Positions 34,904 to 47,267 of a stretch of 64,000 nt of DNA are shown piece after piece. The position numbers and the translations under genes were made by a program. This stretch comes from Perkinsus olseni (taxonomy: Eukaryota; Perkinsozoa; Perkinsida; Perkinsidae). Within the stretch, counting starts at the first letter, position 1; every line of letters begins with the position of its first letter. The notes under the pieces are model-generated. The model saw only the letters and a program-made list of their open reading frames with translations, was not told where the DNA came from and ran no database searches. The DNA lies in NCBI GenBank assembly GCA_013115135.1, contig JABANP010000085.1, positions 92,532 to 156,531 of the forward strand, read 5' to 3'.

Positions 34904-36134
34904 CTAGGCCAGGCTGCCTCCCTCGAGTTTCTCAGCAGGATATAGAGTGCACATATCGCTATGGAGCGAGCGGAAGAGACGGTCAATATCTTCGAGCATC
35001 TCACGCCGCGCCCTGCTGTCGCCGGGCAGGAAATGAATGGACTCGCGAAGCGGAGCTTTCCACAGCAGCATTCCTTGCGATGCACGTATATCTGAGGCTT
35101 GGAGAACCGCCGGGGGTCTTGTCGGTGGGGATCTCACGGATATTTCATCAGCCTTATAACAATCCTGTGGACTGTCAAGCACCACAGACTCCCTCAGTGA
35201 AAAGGTAGACTCGCCAGTCGAGGCTCTTTCGTTATCTGCCGATTCGTTATTATCGTAAGTGAGGCAAGACATCTCCTTGGTTGGAGAAATTCGCTCGACC
35301 TCCTCCGGCGCATCCTCAAGATTCGGTTCTTCCGAGGGCACCTCGCTCTCGTCGGACTCGTGGAGGCGAGCTCGAGTAGAATCGTCGCTAGCCTGCGTCT
35401 CAGCGACATACTCTGCGGAGGGGGCATCCCTGGCTTCGCCAATTTCTTCTGGTTGGGCCGGTTTCATCGTAAATTCTGAGCTACTCTCTGCAAGCTGGGC
35501 AGAACGTATCGGTCACAGCATGCTCAAGCAGGCCCATGGCATCCCCTAGTTCTTCTGTGAATAACGAAGTACCAGCATCGCACATCTTCTTCTGTGGGGA
35601 TCCTGTTGTCGAAGTCCCGGTACTCGTCAACCAAGGGCGAGGAGCTTCTACGGTGGCTGTGGTGACTTTCAAGCCGTGATTCGGGCCCTCTGACGCCTGT
35701 GTCTCTGCATTCCGCTCTGAATGTTGTACTTGTGGGCTTTCCAACTCAGTGCACGACGACTCGCCGTCATTCACGCCGTGCCGTACCACACCTGCCGCTG
35801 CTGCTTGCTGCCTCGCCACGCCGTTGCGCACGGCGGAGCGTTCTGTTTTCTCTCTCACAGCGGCTCTGCCACTCCGCCTGTTGACTCGAGCAGCTAGTCC
35901 TCCTTCTACGTGGAGTACCACGTTGGACCTCGGCTCTGCGCCGCGCGCGTCGGCCCGTCTAGTCTCGCTTCGCCGAGCTGGATTCGGCCCATCTCGTTGC
36001 CGCGAGATTTTCTCCTCGTGGGACAGGCCGATCAAGAGTGTCGTAGTTGGCGTAACTGAGATCGCAACGTCAAAAGAAGAAGCGATGAAAGAGCGAACAG
36101 AACGTCTTGGTTCACCAACCTGGGTGAAAGGCAA
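34904..36134 (-). CDS. Acidic, low-complexity protein, spliced
   Basis: Two long minus-strand frames abut: 36134-35481 (217 codons, ATG start) and 35467-34904 (187 codons). A CTTGCAG acceptor just before the second suggests they are exons of one gene. The first part is Arg/Ala-rich with Gln-Ala tracts (ARQQAAAAGVVRHG) and Ser/Thr-rich ends. The second is strongly acidic (SEVPSEEPNLEDAPEEVERI) and then more ordered near EMLEDIDRLFRSLHSD. This is the composition of a disordered, perhaps nuclear protein. No family was recognised. The + strand frames here are shadows. Confidence 0.5.
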
Positions 36135-39100
36135 GGTTCGGGGGTAGTCCAGCTATGAAATCATCCTTGACTTCATCCGACGGGAGGGAACTCGAGCACA
36201 TCACGATCTTTCCGTATCTGCCAATTTCAAACAGCAGCTCAACTGCATGGTGGATTCGATGGAGCGCCACTGACGCATACGCGTAGCTCTGAGACTGGAC
36301 GATTCAGTAACGAACAGATCTAGACTCGGCATTGTAGTTCTCATCTCTGTTAACGTGCGAATTCAACACTGGCCTCTCATCTTTACCGAGCAAGGTCCTG
36401 ATAGGCAAATGCCTTCCAAAGCCCCATAGCTCTCCCGATCGTTGAAATGTCTTTTACAAATGGCGTTGAGGTCGATGAGGACGTTAGCCCAGGTTCGCAG
36501 TGTAGCGACTCCAGTGAGCGGTACTCTGACAAGCAGCTACTCATTTCCTAGTCTCAGCTGTGATAGCTGCTAGGGCTTTTTTAGCATTCATCATCGTGAG
36601 ATTGCGTTAGCGCGAGCTGTGACATTCCCAGTTCACAGCAACACATCTGCAGAGTAGATTTGTTCTCTCGAAAGCCAGCGAAGGATACCATCACGAGATC
36701 AACTTGTGAGTTCACAAATCGAGACAGTATGTGGCAGCAAAAGTAGATGGTTACTGGACGCTCGTGAGGTTGGCGCTCGCAGCTCTATTCCGCTGGCCGT
36801 TGACCGTCTTCTCACGGAACGCTGTGCTGCAGGTTACGCTGAACCTGCATGATCAGGAGGAAATGAGCGTTGCGTTTAATAACCAACCCGAGCACGGAGA
36901 GTGGATCACCAAAGGATGGTATCAAATTCAGAGAAATCGAGCTGATGGGTTCACCTCCTTCTAGTGGCTAGGGTGACGGTCATCGAGATCGTGATTGGAT
37001 GGTGGTTGGCTAGAACCGGCGAATCTTTACAGTCTTTGGCGACGTGCTCGAGGAGCGGACGGAGCTAGGCAAAGAAAACATCCACCCGAAGAATGAGCTG
37101 TGCAATTTGTGCACCACCTACAGTAGGTGGCCAAGTAGGTGACCTACTTGTATGAGCACGACGGGCAGGGTTGATGGCAGGGTATTCCCATCGACTGCGC
37201 CGAGGCCTCCTGGGCCGGGACGGCACGGCTTGCTTTCGGGGGATAGGACACCACTGGCTTCTTCCCCGAGTCCCTTTTGGGCGCCAGTGACAACACAAAC
37301 GACCTGTTATCGATAGTTTAACCTCAAGTGCGACCGCTGCACTCACCGTGCGTCAGCGTCGTACTCTCGGCGTGCTCCTCCTGCAGGTTGTAGGCCAGCC
37401 CAATTCAAAGCGGGTTTAGTCCCAACCATACTGAGGAGCTCTATATAATGCCGCTTATTCGAGGACTCGTTTGGTTTGGTATCATCGGATCTTCGCGAGG
37501 CTACCATTGATAGAAGAAGTACTTCTGCCACCTGTCTTCAATGCCCTGAAACCGTTGGGGTCGATCCCATGCAATCAAGATACTCCTCACCACGGCATAG
37601 TGTTAACCATTAAGGAACTCAAGTCAATGGTTCAGTGGAATCCTGAGATTCTGTCTTCCATACTTGAACTAAAGTATTAGGATCATCTACTAGCGTCGGC
37701 TAAGCTTAGGTTCCATAGTTGTGCGCTTGCACAACTACACATAGCGATTGCGTTCGAACGCAATGTCTGTAGGTGAGACGAAAACGCTCAACTACAGGTG
37801 CTGATGAGTAGGGCATAAGTGGGACGACGACGCTCGATCCGACTGCGGTCACACATTCCAAGCATTACAGGGGCCTAAACCCCGATATTCGGGTGGACCC
37901 AGGCCCGTAGGCGCGGTAACCGCGCCGCGGTTAGCGGGCTGGGCGGGATTGGTCGGCTCGCACAGAGGCTGCAGAGCCGCTCAAATCGTTACCACGGAAA
38001 CATGATGCCAAACTGATAGACGAAAGGTGGCTTCAGCTAGTGCGGTTCGTGCGAATCGCCTCCCTTTCGCCGAGAACGATATACCACTGTACTAAGATGT
38101 TAAAACTCGACGGCGATCAGTGTTGCGAGAGGCTGCATCTGTCCTGGCTAGCGCTCTAGCTAATGTCGCTTGCACACAAATCTTGTTCCCTTTCGTTCCG
38201 GTTTCACCGTCAGTGACATCCTCTTGGATTAACCTCAGCAGGATCATCAGTCACCATTTCAGTCATTCATCCTCTCAGCACAATCCGCAGATAGTCTCAC
38301 CATCCCAGCACGTTACTTAGGGTGACCTCACCACACATTGGTGAGACCGATAACCTACTGCTTTGTTCCCTGCCTTTGAGGGTGTGAATAATTCACAAGT
38401 AATAGGAGAGCCTTGCTCACCGCCCTTCCCATGCATGCAGCTTGTCCTACTCGAGAAAGACTTCAGGGCAACACTATACTGACTGCTGTTCACCTTACGT
38501 TGGCCATGAGCCGCTCATGATGAGCCATAACCAAGACACAACGCTCTCGTAAAGCCATTTCAGCGATAGGGATACCTCGGCCGAGCATCGGCGTTCTCCT
38601 CGACTGCTACACTGTTAAGCCCCTTAACGATGGTTTCAAGGCTGCCACTTGACATCGATCGCTTTCGGACCAATCGGAGAGTCGTAGTTGTATTTCCGAA
38701 TCAGAGAAGAAATGGGAGATCGCGGAAGAACGGCAATTGTCGCGTTCGTTGAGCCCGCTGCTAGTAGAGTAGGACAGGAGGGATCTACCGTGTGGGGTGG
38801 GCCGGCCGGTGAGACGACGCCACATGAGTCAGGAACGGTGACTGGTTCAAGCGCTACCTCTATTGGTTGGGGCGAGTTAACAGCACAGCTTCGACAGTTG
38901 AACATAATCTACCACTTGAAAAGTGCTGGCAGATCATTATCACTGTCGGCACCTCCTTCGATTATTCCAGGCCCGCGTGGCTGGTTCAGTTGACTTCAAC
39001 ACAACCGTCACCAGAAAGGTGAAAATAGAGAAGCCTCATGGATACCGGCAACAATGTGAGGGATCCTCACAGATTCTGTGACACAGAAGGATTAACCGTT

Positions 39101-39891
39101 AGAGTGACAACACTGAGGATACCGTTCTCAGCCCCCGGCGAAGTCTCAAATCAACAAAGTCAGTCGAGTTGTAGGTCCGCGGTACAGCGGTCATAACCAG
39201 AAGCGGCATGAGAGTTAGGTTATAATCCTTCAAAATCAAGAATCGATATGAAGCTTTCATACTGATAACTACCCCAGAAAAGAGACTAGGTGCGCCAGTT
39301 ATTCACGCTTAGTGTACAGTAATTTCGCTCTGATGACACATTCGAGAATTTCTTGACAAGAAAATAAGACTTACTCTTGACTCTGTTACGCGCCAGCTCT
39401 CACAAATGATACCGTGCCACTTGTGATTAGTTCAAGATAAAAATAAAGTATGAAGGATGAAGTTATTGAAGAGACAGGATCAGAATCAGCGAATCCTGCG
39501 TCCCGATCAGATGAGGCTGATCCGAGAGAGTTGCCTTAACAGCATTCATTGGTCGAACAAGCAGGCATGACCCTTTCCCGGTGGGGCCTTTGAGAGATCT
39601 TTGCAGGTCGCCCCTTCTAAGCAGTCCTGAGTACAGGTGAAAGAATACGGGGGCGGGACTCAACAAGGCGCGATCCCTTACCGAGTCTTGCGTGCAGGTA
39701 ATGGCGCAGGTATAAAAGGGCAGAAGACATTTCGCAGACCCTTTCGGTGGCGGGGGGCACGTACCGCTAGCCTTACAGTTGGTTGCACAGGCGATCGAGA
39801 AGATTGTGAGATTCAGGCGACTCTGAGAGCAACCAGGACGACTACAGTGCGCCGATCAAGCCCTCGACACTAACAAAAATGTAAAGCGCAT
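36135..39891. other. Hairpin-rich, gene-poor DNA
   Basis: No conserved gene. Weak candidates are a + exon ending at 36964 (NNQPEHGEWITKGWYQIQRN, after a CTGCAG acceptor at 36828-36833), a + frame 37471-37680 ending in ELKSMVQWNPEILSSILELK, and a minus frame 38905-38636. Short palindromes are frequent, for example 37132-37150 with a one-base centre. Confidence 0.4.
37132..37150. repeat. 19-bp palindrome
   Basis: CAAGTAGGT and ACCTACTTG face each other with one base between them, immediately after a second small palindrome ending at 37130. It is an example of the short-loop hairpins of this region. Confidence 0.9.
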
Positions 39892-40198
39892 CTAGAGTGG
39901 TGCAGCTGCAGCCGTAAACATGACCGTCGGACCCGATATAGCAATACCCCGCAGGCTTCTCATAGGGCTCTCCTGAATCCGCACAGCACAAGCACGCATA
40001 CACAGCACGCTATGCTTTGTCACTAGTGGAGGCTCCTTACCTCCACCCAGGTTGACCGGGTCCTCGAGTCTCGCCGAGGGATCGAGCAGAGGGCTCATCA
40101 TTCTGGGAATGCGATATAATAACCTCTCACGGAGAGGTTCACTTACGTGAACATTCCGGCAGAATCTTCGTTCTCCAAGTCCAAGGCGAAGCCTAGTT

Positions 40199-40293
40199 GG
40201 CACACGATGGAGAGGATCCCGAAGGTGGTGGTGTTCATGACAAGAGAACTTTATGTAACTGCAATTTTCCGAGTGCAAATGGCCGAGCTAGCA
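40199..40293. repeat. 95-bp dispersed repeat, copy 1
   Basis: About 94% identical, in the same orientation, to 48538-48632. Similarity stops sharply on both sides. On the minus strand both copies begin with a conserved MHSENCS-like short frame, which is probably incidental. Confidence 0.9.
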
Positions 40294-40294
40294 G

Positions 40295-40984
40295 TTAGAA
40301 GAAGCATCTGACTGAAACTTGGAGTCCTGCAATACGTGTCATGTTAGTAGCATGCATGAACATATGAAGCGTAGAGAGAAGGAGTTTAAACGTTGGCGCA
40401 GTACGAGTTACGGGCTGAGGGGGTGTCGATCGATAATAAAAATCCGTAGCATTTCTAGAACGGCTACAAATGCACGCGAGTACTTCGCAATGATTGCAAG
40501 GCGCAGAATCCAGTGCGTGCGTACACTCGTTTGCCAACGCAAACAAGCAATTCGCTGGACACTCTTCCACAGCGCAGCGGAGACGTCGGGTCTGAGGCCT
40601 GTGCTTTGATATGCTCGCGGCGATGTGGCCATCGCGAGGTACCACGAGTCGTGATAAGACTCGAGTCGTGGTCCACGACGTACACTCGCCAGGACGTAGA
40701 CGCTGCGCCACACCTCGCCAGCAAGGAACCTGCGTGTAACAGGTACTCCTCAGGTTACTAACCTGTCCTCTCCCTACGATTCGTTTATTCACTCTACACG
40801 CAACGGAGCTGTGCTCTGCCTTTTTGTGCATCATATCGGAGGGCATGAATGAGTCATAAGAGAGCCTCACAAAGGAGAGTACAGCGCTCGCCTGGAACTG
40901 TCCCGCTTGGCATGGGAAGGAGCAGAATCGGGCGGCTATACTGGAAGGGCGTGGTCGAACGGAGTAGTCCCACACATTAGCCAA
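40295..40984 (-). CDS. Long open frame, uncertain
   Basis: A 229-codon ATG frame, Cys- and Arg-rich (CAVEECPANCLFALANECTH), without family motif, signal peptide or splice evidence. Other frames of the same stretch are open for 80-100 codons, which weakens the case. It could be a chance open frame. Confidence 0.25.
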   Translation of the reverse strand: MANVWDYSVRPRPSSIAARFCSFPCQAGQFQASAVLSFVRLSYDSFMPSDMMHKKAEHSSVACRVNKRIVGRGQVSNLRSTCYTQVPCWRGVAQRLRPGECTSWTTTRVLSRLVVPRDGHIAASISKHRPQTRRLRCAVEECPANCLFALANECTHALDSAPCNHCEVLACICSRSRNATDFYYRSTPPQPVTRTAPTFKLLLSTLHMFMHATNMTRIAGLQVSVRCFF

Positions 40985-41397
40985 GCAATGCAGATATCGC
41001 TGCTGAAACTTGCCGTACAGGTATCGTATGGCGGGATCGAAGGCTAGACGGAGACCCTGGCCACGAGCACCAGGTGACCCTGTTGTCTACGATACGTGGA
41101 ACTAACTGGCGCAGCGCGGCTAGCGCTGCGGTGACGCCGAGGAGCGCTTCCTGTTGCCTCCAATGGATGCGCCTCGTAAGTCATGCAGGCACATGCTTGG
41201 TTCTACTCCCTCCCGGTAAGGATTTTCGTCTCACCACTCATGTCCGGCTTCAACGATTACGTTGGAAAGACCTACGTGATCGAGGGAAACGAGCAGCTTG
41301 AAGCCTGCCGGAAAATTCTGTACGTGAATCACGTAACGTGATCGCACTCGCCACCGGCTACCATGCCCCGGGTAACTTGCAACCACTCTTTCAGGCA

Positions 41398-41565
41398 AGC
41401 CAAGCCACTGGCTTGGCTGCACATGCCACGGTCACCAGTTAACGGCGTTAACTTAACGCCACGTTTTCAGCGCGTGCTACTATCACAACTGAGTTGTCCG
41501 GGGTACAACGCTAACTTGGCGTCGCTAATGCGCTAGTCTCTTACCGTCTGGCGTCGGTAAGAGAC
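41398..41565. repeat. Cluster of three perfect palindromes
   Basis: At 41398-41418, 10-bp arms surround one base. At 41444-41460, 8-bp arms surround one base. At 41536-41546 and 41555-41565, 11-bp arms flank an 8-nt loop. All pair without mismatch. Confidence 0.9.
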
Positions 41566-42272
41566 AAGCGCTACCACTCAAAAAAGCCCTTGCAGAATGG
41601 ATGGTGGAGCTTGCATGAGAAACTGTCAGTTTCAAACTGATACAGCAGCCGCAGCTTGGTGGACGGAGAAAGGCTCTCATTTCCATAAATGAATATAGTA
41701 GCGCTCAGGCCAACAGAATTCTGAAAGCGACAAAATAAAATCACTGTGCTCATTCGTGGTATAAGATACTCTCCGAAGGGGCAACTCAAATCACATAGCT
41801 ATAATCACACACGCTGGCCGCTGCGGGGTTCAAGACAGGCAACTCGACTGCCTCGATGCTTGTCTCTTCAATCTCTTCATTCCTATCACAATGCCTTTCG
41901 GAATCCCACCGGCATTTGGACGATCTCCCGACCAACCACACTACGCGATATACAGACCGTGGTGAGCATCTTCATATCAGCACGGCTGATTATCACCGTC
42001 GTGATAATGCCAATTAGCGAGGTTTGACCGTTCGAAAAAACCCTTCTTCTGACGGTTTTTGGCCTTTTTGAAAAAGGCTTTTTCCTTATTCTTCAGCTAA
42101 ATTATTTCCAACGGGAATTTACCGCAAGAAAGATAAGAAAAATAGAATTATTGCCATTTTTGGAACACCTTGCTACTCAATATTGTGATGAATTTAGCCC
42201 TTTTTAGTGAGGATATTCCGTCGTGTCCGACAGATTCATTGGCGAACTTTATCCTCGGCACCTTGACATCAT

Positions 42273-42487
42273 TCACCTGGTGAATTTCACCAGGTGATAG
42301 GGACAACTATCCAGAGTCCAGGACACCTCCACTTGAACGCAAACGAGTTTCCCGGTGAATCCCGCCAAGATTGCAGGTTCGATTCCCACAGGCAGCATTT
42401 GTAAGAATTGGCAGTTCACGCCGGGTCAAATCGAGTCTGGGAGAACCGAGAACACCATCAGGATCCCACTCATTGAATGAGTGGGAT
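42273..42487. repeat. Two 25-bp palindromes
   Basis: 42273-42297 and 42463-42487 each consist of two 12-bp perfect arms around a single central base. Related but imperfect copies of the second one's arm follow it to about 42530. Confidence 0.92.
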
Positions 42488-43616
42488 GATCTCACTGGGA
42501 TCCTGAGATGAATCCTTGGGATGAATGAGTCTCATTCGCGACATCAACTAAGTTAGTTGAACTGTTGGGAGCCGGAAGCACGCACTGAGTTGTTGTTGAC
42601 AGCCGTTCGAATCCCATCTGCGGATGACTCAGAGTTACGCCCATTTTCAGTAACCATGATTAATCAACACAATAACCAGTTATTGTAACCATTGGTTACT
42701 AACCAATGATCCTTACTAATAACCGAGTGATGTACACAGTGTGAACCCAATCGTATCCGAAGAGCAATAGATACCTCAAAAGAATACACAGATAACAACC
42801 CAGCAAACACTAGAGGAATAAGGCTTGCCAATAGCTCTTACAACTTCATCTAATACTCAGTCGTATACAGACTTACACAGCGTCTAGCTACGCAGCTAAC
42901 GCATATAGGGACAGAAAGAATACTCAGAGACAATAACACAGATTAAGATCAACGCAGATCAGTACTCAGAATCGCCACAGAACGACGCGCTCGCCGCTTA
43001 ATAGTCAAACTGCGCAGAGTCTCCCAACAGAACTAACGCGTTCAAAAAAATTAAGCGGTCTACAACGTGGGGCTACGAATTCAATCATATCACTTTTCTC
43101 TATGCAAAACGAACGGGATTGGCGAAGTCACATATCCGGCGAAAGTGCGAGCCAACGAACGCGAATATGGCTCTGATATTTCGTGGATCGAATGCACTCA
43201 TATAGACCTTAAATGAGTTTTCTTCTCAGGGCACTTTCCATTTTGGGCACACTGTGCACCGTCTGGTGTCGCAAAGCGCGAAAACTTCCGCCGAAAAACC
43301 CTGTCCCGGAGATTTGACACTTGGCGGGATAGAACCAGGGAGCTCGAAGCGGAGCAAAACGTGGCAGGATTATCATTTTCTCCCAATTTCATAACTGCGT
43401 CCTAGTTCCCAAATCCTAAATGTTAAGATCCTAATGTGCTATCCTTACGTCCTAGGCTTAGGAATCGGTCCATGCGAAAGCCTAAAAAGGCGTCCTAACC
43501 CCTTAGGGTCCTAAGGAAAATCGTCCTATGAAATAGGCCCCAGTAAATACTGTGAAATAGGCCCCTGATCTGCGTGCTAGATTACGCTTTTGATCATACT
43601 GTGCATGGCCTCATCG

Positions 43617-44560
43617 CTTAGCTTCTCTCAAAGGTGGTTTTGCCGCTCTTTGAGCGCTGTCTCATATACCCACGCTATACTGAACTTATCTCAGTATGAC
43701 TCAGTGTTATAGTGCAGAGCGGTGCAGCGCGAAGTTCGCAGACTCGCAAAAGCAAGACGAATCTCGTCGCATAAGTTGTGCGGCATAACGGCTGTGCGCT
43801 TTAGTGACAACATGACATGTTGAACATGTTGACGACTATAGTGCACGCTATGTGACAGCTACAGCCTGGTTCAGTAGTCTAACAGCTAAGTAGTACTGAA
43901 TGATAGCTACTTAGCTGTAAGACTATCATCGCTGCACTTTCCTCTACTGCTACTGCTATCACCGTAGTATCCGATGATCGTCGTACCTCATTCTGCGTCT
44001 TTCACTCGCGGGCATGAGTATACGTGCTACACTAAGTTTAGCTCAGTAAGCTACAGACCACATTACTGCTTAGCTTCCCTCGAGTCCAATGTTACCTCTC
44101 TTGAAGAGAGTCTCTTTGAGCCCCGTCTCAAATAGCCACACTGTACTGAGTTGTAGAGTGGCTGTTTTCAAGACAACCATTCCCCTCACAAGACAGTTGC
44201 ACTATAGTGACAACATAGTGACGCGGCGTCACTATAACATAGGCGTCACTGACGCCCATAGTGTACGCTACGTTACAGCTACAGCCTGGTTCAATACTAC
44301 TCAGCTGTGAAACTACCATCGCCACACTTACCTTCACTGCTACTACGTATCATTAGTATCAGACAACCGTGACGGTTGAACGCGTGCATGAATATACGTG
44401 TTTCCCTAAGCTTAGCTCAGTAAGCTGTAAATAACATAATTGCTTAGCTCCTATCCAGTCCTTTCTTACCTCTCTTTGTGCCCCGTCTCAAGTAGTCACA
44501 CTGTACTGAGTTCATAGTGCACAGTGACACTGTGACAGTGTCTTGTGAGGGGAATTCTCT
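43617..44560. repeat. Two-and-a-bit tandem units of about 360-465 bp
   Basis: The landmarks GCTTAGCT, the 'CCGTCTCA ... CACACTGTACTGAG' block and 'ACAGCTACAGCCTGGTTCA' recur in the same order, starting near 43617, 44070 and 44440. The units differ mainly by hairpin insertions: unit 1 has a 17-bp-arm stem at 43877-43923, and unit 2 has different hairpins near 44217-44265. The array ends just before the secreted-protein gene. Confidence 0.8.
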
Positions 44561-44698
44561 GGTAGCATGGTCGTGCGTCCAGGCCCAAAGCTCTCTTGTT
44601 CGCCGAAGAGGCGAAGTACTATAGTACTCCATACAGAACCGCAGATTACTCATTTCCGATGACGTTCAGTTCTGCTGGGCCACAGCCTCAATCCTCAA

Positions 44699-45866
44699 AT
44701 GCCAACGACGAGTCTGCTCTTCAGCTGGTGCTTCTTTGTCCACATCATGGTGGCCACAACGGCCCTAAAGCGAGTATCCTACGCTCACATCGGGGAGTCC
44801 ATCTCTCTCACGTACGAGGTTATTAATTCGAATACCTCCACGGCTCTCCTCATTTGGGCGGACGCGCCTTACGAGCGTGCGGTACTCGTATTCAACGGTC
44901 CCCTATTGCCGAAGGATGGACCTGTTCGCACCCTAGATTTCTCAAATACAGATGGAGGGGTCCAAACTGTCTATAGCAAGATCCGTCGGATCCACGCCGA
45001 GGCCGATATTCAGAGCTCTGATTTGACTTCAGTAAGATTCGGCGAGAACCGTCTTAGCATCACTTTTCAAGGCGAAGAGTTGGTTCTAACTCCTCTCCAG
45101 TTTCCGGCACTCGGAGAGTTCGAGAACAAGTACTACGACTTTACCCTCAAGTACAACTTTTACACTACGACGCTCGATGACAACGTGCGAGTGACCATGA
45201 CTCTCATCTGCGAGAATTCGGCTACCGGTAATCCTTTCTCTATATGCTCAAGCTTCAGCACGGCTATTAAGGAAGGATCTGACCATGTCCACAAAGTCAT
45301 CGATTTGCCTCTAAACGATCGGCAACGCTCACTCGAAGTTAAGACGCTTGACGACTCCTTCCACAAGAACTGCAGACCGCCCCTTCGTAGGAGAAAACTT
45401 GGGTTTCAGCTCATTCCGGATATTTACTCCACATTCTTTCGTGGTGGAGGCTCGAACAAGCAATAACAATCGGACCGCGGAGGTTTTATTAGTCAGAACC
45501 CTCTTCGGTAATAACCCGGGACTCTACAAGTATGCGGGGAAGGGTGGTTCCGGTCCCCGGATTTCTGTTGGTGTGTTCAGTGAAGTGTTTGTTGGTTTAT
45601 ATTATAAGTGCTCAGAATCGTATTTTTCGAGATATCGTTATGAACCGTGCGATACCGATGGCCAGCATCGAGGCTTCTGCCTCAAGCCCGCCAGCGGCAG
45701 CTCCGAGTACATTCCGCGGGCTACATTCCTCTCCGAGATGAGAGAGCGTTGTGAAGATGAAGAGCCGGCACATCCAGATGACTTTTCGTGGTATTACTAT
45801 ACCTCTATAGACACCATTTATGTACCATACCGAGGGAATGTGGTTGCTTTGCACCGTGAGCGTTAA
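44699..45866 (+). CDS. Secreted protein with a frame break
   Basis: An ATG at 44699 opens 255 codons beginning with a clear signal peptide (hydrophobic core LLFSWCFFVHIMVA, then Ala-rich cleavage region). A beta-rich domain follows (LTSVRFGENRLSITFQGEEL; DDNVRVTMTLICENSATGNP). The next frame, open to 45866, continues in the same style (NNRTAEVLLVRTLFG; CDTDGQHRGFCLKPASG) with paired cysteines. The two frames meet at a run of four Cs at 45380-45383, where one base too many would explain the break. Together they would make about 388 residues. No intron fits the junction. The family is unknown; it is probably exported or surface protein. Either sequence error or a recent pseudogene. Confidence 0.6.
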
Positions 45867-47267
45867 CAAAGGTCTCGCCGTGGGCATCTTTTGTATGACG
45901 GTGGTGACATGATATATTATACACCATTAATCTTAATGGTGGAATGTTGGAATGGCTTAATGATGGTGGAGATTCTCCACTGGAGAACCATCAATCTTAC
46001 TTACACAAAAGTTCTTGTGGGTCCTTTTGTACACTCAATGTGTTCGCGTGCTACCGGCGTGCACGCGTGTTTTGCCCGGGCCGGGCAATGGCCAGCTTCA
46101 CTAGTCAACCTTATCGAAGAATTCGATAAGTGAAGAGTCTCTGATTTTTCTCCGTTGTCTACGCGGAGACAGCGAGCTTTAAGCGCCACCTCGCTGAGCG
46201 AGGAGGCTCGCTCCACCGACTTATACTTATTCAAGTACTGAGCGTCGTCCCGCTTATATACTTATTCAAGTGAGCCCTTTTACTGAGACCTTAATGGCAC
46301 TGAGTTCAGTCCAGGGCGGCATACTCCCAACAGCTAAAATGCTGTGTCGCGTCAGGGACCCATGTGCCTCGGACGCTCTCAGGCTGAGAGTCTCAGCAGA
46401 GTAAACGCGTGTGTGAGGAAATGTTGTACACAATGGACTGTGTTGCTCCAGGATTCCTCTTGAGATTGTCTCCCTTGCACACCTAGCTTACGGGCAGCAC
46501 GTAACGTGCTGATATCATTACTGTAGTTATGATTCAAGAAGAAGCACTGCAAACGACTCTTGATGACTCATCAATGATGAGAAGTCGGGTTATCTGCTTC
46601 TCGATAACTTATTGACTATAAGATTTTTTTAAAGACTATCTTTCCGCCAGGATTGCTAACATCTCTTTCTTGCAGATGTTATGCAACCTTCTCGGTTCGA
46701 CTAGAGGGTCACAAAGGCCCGTGATTCTTCATGCGTTCGGGTTTCACTCGGACTTTCCAGTTCCGCTGCGTATGCGCGTGCAGTCGATTTTCGTGCGTGG
46801 CTGGCAGGCACGGGCCGCTGAAGAATCTTCTAACTACTAATATCTACTGCGTTTGTTAAAACATTACTATTACCCGTGTTTTCTAGGCTTGTGTACGAAA
46901 CTATTTGTCACATCATGCCTGTGTTGTGTTGCTTAGCCGCCTTTACCTCTGTTGTTACAGTTGATACGTGCTGTATGCGCCAAGGCAAAATACCCGCCAT
47001 TCTCCGCCATCTTGCCCCGTCTTCCTCGTTCGCCTAGGTGATCGATTCGAGCTGTTGCCTACAGTCTTCACTGATTTGTTTTCTGTTACCTTCTACTTAC
47101 TAACTCGATACTATCGAGTCGATAGTTACCTCGTGTCAGCTGGGTCTAGTGTTCTGTTAAGTGGGACCAAGAGAGGGAAGCCTTGCCTGGCAAGGGGAAT
47201 GGAGCCCAAAAGCGCAGGACCTACCAGTAAGCACCACCCTCCGTGACCCAGGTTGTGGGTGGGTTGA
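45867..47267. other. Non-coding, short hairpins
   Basis: Small palindromes around 45920-45990 and several weak frames (for example 46968-47246 on +) without supporting evidence. Confidence 0.4.

Larger units (their letters stand above)
40985..43616. other. Hairpin-rich non-coding DNA
   Basis: No gene recognised. Clear palindromes lie at 41398-41418, 41444-41460, 41536-41565, 42273-42297 and 42463-42487. Two tRNA-like B-box strings (near 42375 and 42605) lack cloverleaf arms. Around 43400-43570 the words TCCTAA/TCCTAG recur many times, and AAATAGGCCCC is directly repeated. Confidence 0.5.

Noticed and set aside
35699..36147. Long + frames over the acidic minus-strand gene
   Set aside because: Antisense shadows; the minus frames have better composition and a splice acceptor.
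42355..42625. B-box-like GGTTCGATTCC and GTTCGAATCCC on the + strand
   Set aside because: No cloverleaf around either.
37700..42700. CRISPR-like array suggested by many short repeats
   Set aside because: The repeats are unlike one another, face to face, and not regularly spaced.
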